Assembly: GCF_024734665.1 (NCBI RefSeq)
Contig: NZ_CP102931.1
Coordinates: 3,346,001-3,410,000, forward strand
Direction of reading: 5' to 3'
Source: Variovorax paradoxus
GTDB lineage: Bacteria > Pseudomonadota > Gammaproteobacteria > Burkholderiales > Burkholderiaceae_C
Length of the DNA stretch: 64,000 bases
The notes beneath the pieces were generated by a model that searched no databases, was not told the DNA's origin, and saw nothing but the letters and a program-made list of their open reading frames with translations. Shown in pieces: positions 55,954 through 64,000 of this stretch; position 1 is the first letter of the stretch, and the number at the start of each line of letters is the position of its first letter. Made by a program: the position numbers and the translations under genes.

Positions 55954-57416
55954 GTCATGAACCCCATATCGCGCGGATAGCTGATGCCACTCGGCGCAGT
56001 CACGTTGTTGAAATTCTTCAGGTTGGGCAGGATGCCGTTGAGGTCCGCGTCGGGAACGCCGAACCACTTGGCCAGCGTAGCCGCGTACTGGTCGACCGAA
56101 GTGGTCGGCAGCAGCCGGCCCTGGCCGACGTGCCACTGGTCGTCGTCGGCCGCGGTGTTGCCGATGCTCACCGGCGGCGGCGTGCCGTAGAACGCTTTGC
56201 CCTTCACGGCATTGACACCGCCGACCACGAAGTGATGACTGCCCCAGCCGTGGTCGGAGCCATTGCCGTTGCTCGAAAGCGTGCGGCCGAAGTCGGAGGC
56301 GGTGAAGGCCGTGACCTTGTCCGAGATGCCGAGGGTTTCCATCTGCCGCTGGAACGCGAACATGGCCTCGGACAGCCGCAGCATCAGGCCGCCCTGCTTC
56401 GTGTCGAGGTCGTCGTGCAGGTCGTAGCCGCCCATCGAGACGAAGAACACCTGGCGCTTCACGCCCAGCGAGGTGCGCCCTCGAATGAGGCGGGCCACCA
56501 TCTTGAGCTGGTCGGCCAGGTTGTTGCCGGTGGGAAAGTTGCCGTTCAGGTCGTCAGGCTGGATGGCAGTGGTGATCTTGCCTTCCGCCTCGACCGCGCG
56601 CAGCGTGACCTTGTTGTATTCGTTTTCCAGCGTGTGGCTGCGTGCCTGCTGCGCCAGCTGCTGCATGGCGGCCTTGACCGCCGACGAGCCGTAGACGTTG
56701 CCCGTGGCGCTGCTCACGCTGTTGATGCGCACCGCGCCGCGCGTGCCGACCTGGTACTGCAGCGCCTCGTCGCCCGACAGGAACACCGCGTTGCCCGCTA
56801 CCGAGACGCAGGTGAAGAGCGACGCGTTGCGCTGCCCAGCCAGCATCAGGTCGCCGAGGTTGCCGCCCCAGCCGATGGTGGAGCCCTCGGGCGAGGACGA
56901 CTGCCAGATCGACTGCTGGTCGTTGTGCGAGAACAGCTTGGGCGGAATCGGGAAGTCCTTGCGATTCGAGCTGTTGAACTGCGCGCGCGTGAGCGGCTTG
57001 ACCAGCGGGCCGACGTTGAGCTGCACCGCCATCCTGCCTTCGTCGAACAGCGTCGCGAGCTTCGTCATTGCCGGGTTCAGCGCGTACTTGCGTCCGTTGG
57101 CCAGTGAAACGGCGGGCTTGAGCTCGGTCGCCGCGAGAGCCGCATCGGACGGCAGCGCAATGGCGCCGCGGATGGCGCTGTACTTCGCGTAGCTGTCGGC
57201 GTCGTAGTTGACGAGGGTGTTGGCGTAGTCGTTGCCGCCGAACAGGAAGACGCAGACCAGCGCCTTGTAGTCGTCCCCGGGCGCGGCCTGCGCGGCGGCT
57301 TCGCCCATGGCGGCGAGGTTGAGCGCGAACGGCAGCGCGGTTCCGGCCATCGCGAGCTGGCCCGTGCGGCGCAGGAAGGCGCGGCGCGAATGCTGGGCAG
57401 GATTTATCAGGTGCAT
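55950..57416 (-). CDS. DUF1501 family exported protein
   Basis: A 488-residue protein with a Tat signal: SRRAFLRRTGQLAMAG, a hydrophobic stretch and cleavage after AAAQA (about residue 43). It belongs to the sulfatase-like DUF1501 family, with FGGNDYANTLVNYDADSY, then AVQLNVGPLVKPLTR, then FTASDFGRTLSSNGNGSDHGWG (Asp/His-rich metal-like site), and ending SVDQYAATLAKWFGVPDADL. DUF1501 genes are usually paired with DUF1800 genes, as here. It lies 24 bases after the DUF1800 gene. Substrate and role are unknown; a periplasmic or secreted function follows from the signal. Confidence 0.9.
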   Translation of the reverse strand: MHLINPAQHSRRAFLRRTGQLAMAGTALPFALNLAAMGEAAAQAAPGDDYKALVCVFLFGGNDYANTLVNYDADSYAKYSAIRGAIALPSDAALAATELKPAVSLANGRKYALNPAMTKLATLFDEGRMAVQLNVGPLVKPLTRAQFNSSNRKDFPIPPKLFSHNDQQSIWQSSSPEGSTIGWGGNLGDLMLAGQRNASLFTCVSVAGNAVFLSGDEALQYQVGTRGAVRINSVSSATGNVYGSSAVKAAMQQLAQQARSHTLENEYNKVTLRAVEAEGKITTAIQPDDLNGNFPTGNNLADQLKMVARLIRGRTSLGVKRQVFFVSMGGYDLHDDLDTKQGGLMLRLSEAMFAFQRQMETLGISDKVTAFTASDFGRTLSSNGNGSDHGWGSHHFVVGGVNAVKGKAFYGTPPPVSIGNTAADDDQWHVGQGRLLPTTSVDQYAATLAKWFGVPDADLNGILPNLKNFNNVTAPSGISYPRDMGFMT

Positions 57417-57440
57417 GGTCGGTTCGCTCCGGCTTCTTCT

Positions 57441-59270
57441 TTACTTCTGGACGAGGTATTCGGGCGAGCCCATCACCAGCAGCACTCCGGCGCAGATGAA
57501 GTCGAGCTTGCGGGCGTCGGTAGTGGGGTTCAGCAGCGGCGCCTTGCTCAGCGCATCGGTGATCAACGCCACGGTGGCGGCCGACAGCTGGTTGCCCGTG
57601 AGCAGCAGGTTGAGCCGCCGCACCAGCGCGGCGGGATCGGTCACCAGCGTCTTCTCGGCCGCGTAGTTCGCCACCACGTCCTTGCTGTTGAAGCCGTTCT
57701 GCAGAATGCCCTGCATGAAGTTGAGATAGCCGCCCACGCTGGTCTCGTTGACCAGCTGGAACTCGGGCGCCACCAGCTTGCTGCTGGCGATGGCGGTCGA
57801 GGGCGGCACGTAGCCGGGCCGGAAGAAGTTGAACACCGAGGGCGAGCGCAATGGGCACTGGCCGAGGCTCTGACTCGTGTCGGAGGTATTGCCGATTGCC
57901 CAGGTGTCCTGCGCCGAGCCGATGCCGAAAGTGCGGCCCCATTGCACGAGCCGCAGCATCGGCTCGCGCAGGTGGCCGAAGTTCGGGTCTGAAAGACCGG
58001 TGGGGCCGCGTGCCTCGTCGTCGAGCAGCACGGCCGCGAACACGCTCTTCATGTCGCCGCGCACGCCCGCGCCGTTGTTGGCGAAGATGTCGGCCACGCG
58101 CTTGACGTAGGCCGCGCTGGGGTTGCTGGTAACCAGCCGCTGGATCAGTTGCCGGCCGATGAAGGGGCCGACGTTCGGGTGGTTGAAGAGCGTGTCGAGC
58201 GCGATCTTCAATGCCGCCGGGCCGGGTGTGCCGGCAGGCACGGTGGCGCCGAGGAAGCGCGCTTCGAGCATCGAGTGATTGCCCGCCGTGTACGCCATGG
58301 GGCGCGTGGTCCAGGCGTTGGTCTCGATGCGGCTGCTTGCGGCGGGCGGAAGAAAGGCATTGCGTTCCGCGGAGCGGATGTCGAGGTCGTAGCCGGTGAA
58401 GACGCGCGCGAGGTTCGACACGTCGCTCTGCACGTAGGTTTCGAGTGGCTGGCCGTCGGCGCCGGTCTTCACCGTGCCATCGGCTTCGAGCTGGTACAGG
58501 CCGATGGTCATGAGCTGCATGACTTCGCGCGCGTAGTTCTCGTCGGGCTGCCGGCCCGACGCGTCTTCCTTGCGGTTGCCGCGGGTGTTGAGGTAGAAGC
58601 CCATCGCGGGATTCAGCGAGACGTCTTCCAGCAGCTGGCGGAAGTTGCCAGTGACGCCGCTGGCCAGCGTGTCCCAGTACTGGGCCATCATCGCGGTGGG
58701 CCAGCTCGACCCGATCTCGGTGCCGGAGACCACGAAGATTTCACTGAGCGCCAGAGCCATGCGCTTGCGCACCGGGTCGGCTGCGACCATGAGCTGGCGC
58801 CAGATCATCGCGTCGGTGTCGACGGCCCCGTAGAGCTTGCCGTTGACCCACTCCCAGGCCGTGGGCTCGCGCGCTGCGCTGAACTGCTCGCTGAGCCACG
58901 GCATGTAGCCCTTGGCGCGCACTGCGGCGATCTCTGCGTCCGAGGCCGAGAACTGCGCTTGCAACAGGAAGCGCGCGGCCTCCGCGTCGTTCTGCGCCTG
59001 GGTGTAGTGATAGGGGCCGGTGTCGGGCTGCTCGCCCGGGTTGGGGCTGCCGCCGATGGGAAAGCCGAAGCCACCGGAAGAACCGCCTCCTCCGCCGCCG
59101 CCGCATGCGGCCAGTGCCGCCGCGATGGAGAACGCAGCCGCGGCCTTCACGGGCCGCGTTGTTTCATCGATTGCCGCCGTCGTTCTTGTTACTGCATCCG
59201 CAGGCGGCGCAGTAACGCACACCACCTCGTCGACCGGGCTTGCGCAGCCGGCCTCGAACTGTTCCACCAT
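57441..59270 (-). CDS. DUF1800 family exported lipoprotein
   Basis: A 609-residue protein. ATG 59270 has a clear GAGGAA ribosome binding site, but the lipoprotein-like segment (KAAAAFSIAAALAACGGGG) begins only about 40 residues later; a GTG at 59150 would put it at the N-terminus. The lipobox LAAC and a following Gly-rich linker are seen. The body is the DUF1800 family: PVRKRMALALSEIFVVSG, then YWDTLASGVTGNFRQLLEDVSLNPAM, then ENYAREVMQLMTIGLYQLE, then RVFTGYDLDI. It is the first gene of the three-gene operon. Function is unproven; the DUF1800/DUF1501 pair is widespread. Confidence 0.88.
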   Translation of the reverse strand: MVEQFEAGCASPVDEVVCVTAPPADAVTRTTAAIDETTRPVKAAAAFSIAAALAACGGGGGGGSSGGFGFPIGGSPNPGEQPDTGPYHYTQAQNDAEAARFLLQAQFSASDAEIAAVRAKGYMPWLSEQFSAAREPTAWEWVNGKLYGAVDTDAMIWRQLMVAADPVRKRMALALSEIFVVSGTEIGSSWPTAMMAQYWDTLASGVTGNFRQLLEDVSLNPAMGFYLNTRGNRKEDASGRQPDENYAREVMQLMTIGLYQLEADGTVKTGADGQPLETYVQSDVSNLARVFTGYDLDIRSAERNAFLPPAASSRIETNAWTTRPMAYTAGNHSMLEARFLGATVPAGTPGPAALKIALDTLFNHPNVGPFIGRQLIQRLVTSNPSAAYVKRVADIFANNGAGVRGDMKSVFAAVLLDDEARGPTGLSDPNFGHLREPMLRLVQWGRTFGIGSAQDTWAIGNTSDTSQSLGQCPLRSPSVFNFFRPGYVPPSTAIASSKLVAPEFQLVNETSVGGYLNFMQGILQNGFNSKDVVANYAAEKTLVTDPAALVRRLNLLLTGNQLSAATVALITDALSKAPLLNPTTDARKLDFICAGVLLVMGSPEYLVQK

Positions 59271-59342
59271 GTTCCTCGCTCCTGCGGCGCATCAACGCCG
59301 GTCGAGCAATCAAGGCAAGCGGCATGCCCTGCGAAAAACAGC

Positions 59343-59407
59343 TAGACGGGTGTCTAAAACTGGCGCAGTCGCCACACAAATGTGTGCCAATGTGACTTTT
59401 TAGTCAC
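59343..59407. promoter_or_regulatory. Cluster of inverted repeats upstream of the DUF1800 gene
   Basis: Three distinct inverted repeats lie within 65 bp before the DUF1800 gene: TAGAC-gggt-GTCTA (59343-59356), CACACA-aa-TGTGTG (59373-59386) and GTGACT-tttt-AGTCAC (59392-59407). The first has the TetR-type TAGAC/GTCTA shape. Together they look like a multi-operator regulatory region. No promoter elements were confidently assigned. Confidence 0.55.
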
Positions 59408-59411
59408 CCCT

Positions 59412-59452
59412 TGAAACAAAATTGGCATGCCAGCGCGCATGCCAATGTTTCA
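59412..59452 (-). terminator. Hairpin, likely terminator of the Pro/Tyr-rich gene
   Basis: ATTGGCATGC (59421-59430) and GCATGCCAAT (59437-59446) are perfect 10-bp arms with a 6-bp spacer, and TGAAAC/GTTTCA (59412-59417 and 59447-59452) extends the stem past an AAA bulge. Read on the minus strand, the stem is followed by a T-rich TTTTGTTTC, as in a Rho-independent terminator for the upstream gene at 59481-59831. Confidence 0.6.
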
Positions 59453-59480
59453 GCAAACATTCAGGTGACAGTGCCAGTCG

Positions 59481-59831
59481 TCAGTCGCGCTCGTCGTCCC
59501 AGCCGTTCGGCGGACGATAGGGATAGCCGGGGCCGTAGTAGATGCGGCCGGGCGGCGGGCTGTAGATGGGCGCGGGGCGGTAGTAAACCGGTGGCGGCGG
59601 CCGGTAGTAGACCGGCGGAGGTGGCTCGTAATAGATGGGGGCCGGATAAGGATAGACCGGCGGGGGTGCGTAGTACGGCGCCGGGTAACCGCCGGCGACA
59701 TAGCCGGGCGTGCCGATCTGCACTGACCAGCTTCCGCGCGCGTTGGCGGCACCCGCGGCCAGCAGCGCGCCGGCAAAGACGGTGCCGATGGCGGCCCACT
59801 TGAAAACAGAAGATTGATGTTTGAAGTTCAC
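59481..59831 (-). CDS. Pro/Tyr-rich exported protein
   Basis: A 116-residue protein. The start is GTG at 59831, where GGAG sits five bases upstream and the protein starts with V/M-NFKHQSSVFKWAAIG; the longer upstream frame is not protein-like. A signal peptide covers about residues 1-32 with cleavage near ANARG. The mature part is a low-complexity Pro/Tyr repeat with YYEPPPPVYYRPPPPVYYRP, which in bacteria often marks small surface or envelope proteins. No enzymatic domain is seen. The terminator-like hairpin lies just downstream. Confidence 0.8.
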   Translation of the reverse strand: MNFKHQSSVFKWAAIGTVFAGALLAAGAANARGSWSVQIGTPGYVAGGYPAPYYAPPPVYPYPAPIYYEPPPPVYYRPPPPVYYRPAPIYSPPPGRIYYGPGYPYRPPNGWDDERD

Positions 59832-59962
59832 TGAGGCTCCAAGGCCAAGGGCGGACAGCGCCCAGGTTGATACGCAACGCCCGACGTGTACCCGTGGTGC
59901 ACCCGTCACCGCGAAGGCTGGTTGCCAAACGTCACCGCCGCGCGGTGCGTTCCAACCAACGC

Positions 59963-60967
59963 TCAACCCGCGATTTCGCGGCGCGACAACATCACGTCGC
60001 CGCTGTTCGTGTTGAAGGCGATGGTCGGCGCGCTGAAGTCGCTGAGCGGCGCGCCCAAACCGATTTCACCGCGGCCGTGCAGCACGCATTCTTCGCGCCG
60101 CAGGGCAATCTCGGTGCTCGGCCCGCCGTTGCCGTGGAAGCGCACCCAGGTACCGTAGGTGCTGACATCGATCAGCACGCAACTGCCCTGCCGCAACTCG
60201 ATGCGCGCATGCAGCCGCGAGACGCGGGGGTCGTTGACCACGAACTGCGCGTCGTCGACGCGACCCAGGTGAATCGGGAGCTCTTCGGTGCGGAACATCG
60301 ACCGCACGTCGAGCCAGGCCAGCTCGATCTGGCCGAAGGAAGAATCCGGCATGCGCAGCGGGGCGAGCGCGGCGGGAACGGTGAGGAAGCTCGTCACCTC
60401 ATCCTGCCAGTCGATCCGGTGCACGACCGACATCTCGCTTCGGCCCCGGATGTTGATGAGGCCCAGGTCGCGGTGCTGCACCGCGCCTTCGCGCAATTGG
60501 GAAATGACAGCGTCGGTCACCCAGATCTGGCCGGGGCCGGCCAGGTCGCTCAGGCGCGAGGCCAGGTTGACGGCGTCGCCATAGCAGTCGCCCTCGACCT
60601 CGACCACCTCCCCGCTGGCCACGCCGATCTGCAACGCCATGCGCAACGGCGCCGGCCATGCGAGCAGGCGCTTCTGGTGATAGCGCTGCAACTCGACGAC
60701 CGCGTGCGTGGCGGCGGCGCCGCTGGTGAAGATGGCGAACACACCATCTCCGAGCGACTTCACCACCCGGCCGCCGTGCGCCTGGCACACGCCGCCGATC
60801 CATTGCGTCAGCCGCGTCACGGTCTCGGTGGCTCGAGCATTTCCCATGGCCTCGAAGACCCTAGTGCTCCCCGTCAAGTCCGCGAATACGACTGTGGAAT
60901 TGACACCCATACTGTTGTGATTCTCGATTTCTATCGCAGGTTGTAAATGCTCAGGGCATACGTTCAT
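59963..60967 (-). CDS. Class III nucleotide cyclase with C-terminal FHA domain
   Basis: A 334-residue protein. The start at 60967 is used; an ATG at 60910 (MGVNSTVVFADLTGSTRVF) is also plausible and would begin the domain directly. The catalytic domain has the metal Asp in FADLTGSTRVFE, the second Asp in VVKSLGDGVFAIF, and the CYGDAVNLASRLSDL segment of the adenylate/guanylate cyclase family. The FHA domain starts near LPIHLGRVDDAQFVV with SRLHARIEL and LIDVSTYGTWVRF, a phospho-Thr-binding fold. This suggests a cyclase controlled by protein phosphorylation; no Ser/Thr kinase lies in the window. Confidence 0.88.
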   Translation of the reverse strand: MNVCPEHLQPAIEIENHNSMGVNSTVVFADLTGSTRVFEAMGNARATETVTRLTQWIGGVCQAHGGRVVKSLGDGVFAIFTSGAAATHAVVELQRYHQKRLLAWPAPLRMALQIGVASGEVVEVEGDCYGDAVNLASRLSDLAGPGQIWVTDAVISQLREGAVQHRDLGLINIRGRSEMSVVHRIDWQDEVTSFLTVPAALAPLRMPDSSFGQIELAWLDVRSMFRTEELPIHLGRVDDAQFVVNDPRVSRLHARIELRQGSCVLIDVSTYGTWVRFHGNGGPSTEIALRREECVLHGRGEIGLGAPLSDFSAPTIAFNTNSGDVMLSRREIAG

Positions 60968-61222
60968 TTACGCACGGGAGAAACGGCCTTCGCACCTATC
61001 GTGTTGACCACATAGGTATACGCCGCGGGGCAACGGAGCAGATGCGAGAGGGTCATTCATTAATTTGTAGTACTTTGGATTACAAAATACAACATCTGTT
61101 AAATACGCTAAGTAAAGCGTGTTGTTTACAAACAAGAAACACCGTTTCAGATCTTGTGAAATGGTTAACTGAGGCTTAAGGTAGCGGCCGTTCTCGCTTC
61201 CCGCAATACGCTTTTTCGACCC
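60968..61222. other. AT-rich 255-bp intergenic region with inverted repeats
   Basis: This gap is much more AT-rich than the rest of the window. It contains TTGTA-N11-TACAA (about 61065-61085) and the nearby dyad ACGCT-N6-AGCGT (about 61107-61122) on the plus strand. It probably holds the promoters of the cyclase (minus) and the 112-residue protein (plus). No minus-10/minus-35 pair was assigned with confidence. The lower GC is unusual for this chromosome. Confidence 0.5.
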
Positions 61223-61561
61223 ATGCTCTTCCGCCGCATTCTTCGTCTGCTGAACGTACCCGGCTTCGGATCCCGCCAGGCGACGGAAAGCCAGCTGGGG
61301 CGCATTCGCACGGCGATGCTGTCGGTGCTCCAGGGCCATGGCGGCCACTCGGTGCAGCGCGTGAGCCAGCGTGTGCGCTTTGCGGTCGACGTCGAAGCCC
61401 TCTGGTATCTGCGGCAGGACGTGATGATGGCGCTGAGCGCCATCGACGGCGAAACCGCCGCACGCCGCCAGATGAAAACCATCAACAGCATGTTCAAGGG
61501 CGGATTGCCCGGCTCGATGGGGCCTCGCGCGCATCAGCGCTTTACCAACAACAACAGTTGA
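61223..61561 (+). CDS. Uncharacterised 112-residue protein
   Basis: A short basic protein starting MLFRRILRLLNVPGFGSRQA. Its segments LGRIRTAMLSVLQGHGGHS and VEALWYLRQDVMMALSAIDGE look helical, and the tail GLPGSMGPRAHQRFTNNNS appears disordered. No domain was recognised and no signal peptide is clear, although the first residues are amphipathic and basic. It stands alone, with an AT-rich promoter region before it and a strong terminator 8 bases after its stop, so it is likely expressed as its own transcript. Confidence 0.75.
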   Translation: MLFRRILRLLNVPGFGSRQATESQLGRIRTAMLSVLQGHGGHSVQRVSQRVRFAVDVEALWYLRQDVMMALSAIDGETAARRQMKTINSMFKGGLPGSMGPRAHQRFTNNNS

Positions 61562-61568
61562 AGCTGCG

Positions 61569-61595
61569 ACGGCCCTTCGGGGCCGTTTTCTTTTT
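61569..61595 (+). terminator. Rho-independent terminator after the 112-residue gene
   Basis: ACGGCCC (61569-61575), a TTCG tetraloop (61576-61579) and GGGCCGT (61580-61586) form a 7-bp stem, and TTTCTTTTT follows. The stem-loop begins 8 bases after the stop codon. On the minus strand no T-run follows, so it terminates only the plus-strand gene. Confidence 0.9.
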
Positions 61596-61621
61596 CCCGC
61601 TTTCTTCTCCCCATGGCCGGC

Positions 61622-63931
<2,310 letters not shown>

Positions 63932-63932
63932 C

Positions 63933-64000
63933 TCAGCGTCCTTCCGCCACGGTTGCCGCGGCGTTCATGCCGAGGCGATCCATCCACACGGCAAGCGCCT
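63933..64000 (-). CDS. C-terminal end of an unidentified protein (truncated by window edge)
   Basis: On the minus strand the frame runs in from the window edge and stops at 63933 (TGA); the visible 21 residues end ALAVWMDRLGMNAAATVAEG then R. Too little is seen to name a family. It is directly upstream of the small membrane gene, so the two are likely in one operon with tadA and ldcA. Confidence 0.45.
   Translation of the reverse strand, partial: ALAVWMDRLGMNAAATVAEGR

Noticed and set aside
59481..59831. Pro/Tyr repeat region as a CRISPR-like or tandem-repeat locus
   Set aside because: The repeats follow the codon pattern of a Pro/Tyr-rich protein with a signal peptide and vary in spacing; there are no spacers or cas genes.

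Overview
The window is GC-rich DNA, densely packed with genes on both strands, from a betaproteobacterial chromosome. Gene content and codon use fit Burkholderiales/Comamonadaceae, most like Variovorax. That placement is from memory of family content; no database was searched. There are no rRNA or tRNA genes, no transposases and no CRISPR arrays. Signs of past rearrangement are a decayed peptide-binding protein gene near 39.4-39.8 kb and a lower-GC GH16 gene that separates alkB from a helicase gene near 41-43 kb.

Layout. 0-2 kb: the end of a cytochrome c-like gene, a dodecin, a small hydrolase and a phosphatase-like protein without its catalytic Cys. 2-8.6 kb: a PatZ-like acyl-CoA ligase/acetyltransferase behind a possible FNR-type site, then an envelope pair (DUF4105 protein and lipoprotein hydrolase) and a TPR protein. 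8.8-10.5 kb: an ankyrin protein. 10.5-18.3 kb: a seven-gene minus-strand operon with three flavin-dependent luciferase-like monooxygenases, a GNAT acetyltransferase, a fused permease-ATPase and two amino-acid-type binding proteins, ending at a strong terminator. 18.4-19.6 kb: two uncharacterised genes, one a lipoprotein. 20-25.4 kb: an aldo/keto reductase divergent from a sulfonate/nitrate-type ABC transporter operon, then a GNAT gene. 25.4-29.8 kb: an MFS exporter with a divergent LysR regulator, and a lipoprotein carboxylesterase. 29.8-34.5 kb: cyclopropane fatty acid synthase, a CDF metal transporter, and an AraC regulator divergent from an aldo/keto reductase.

34.4-37.8 kb: bioA-bioF-bioD in overlapping order. 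38-45 kb: an NmrA-like reductase, a basic small protein, the decayed SBP gene, a DUF4304 gene coupled to alkB, the GH16 lipoprotein, and a DinG/XPD-like nuclease-helicase with a perfect LexA-type box. 45.2-51.7 kb: a translationally coupled signalling operon (giant hybrid kinase, CheR, CheB, receiver-kinase, receiver) behind a perfect 19-bp palindrome. 51.7-55.6 kb: an SDR and two tandem aldo/keto reductases, divergent from a LysR gene. 55.6-59.3 kb: a DUF1800-DUF1501-small-protein operon whose upstream region holds several inverted repeats. 59.5-64 kb: a Pro/Tyr-rich exported protein, an FHA-containing nucleotide cyclase, a small protein with a terminator, LD-carboxypeptidase, TadA fused to an alpha/beta hydrolase, and a small membrane protein.

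The most interesting system is the 10.6-18.3 kb operon. Its gene set closely matches the Bacillus subtilis ytm/yxe loci for N-acetylation-dependent breakdown of S-substituted cysteines, but the transporter is fused, there is an extra monooxygenase and no deacetylase is visible. The CheR/CheB/hybrid-kinase operon and the SOS-type nuclease-helicase neighbourhood come next.
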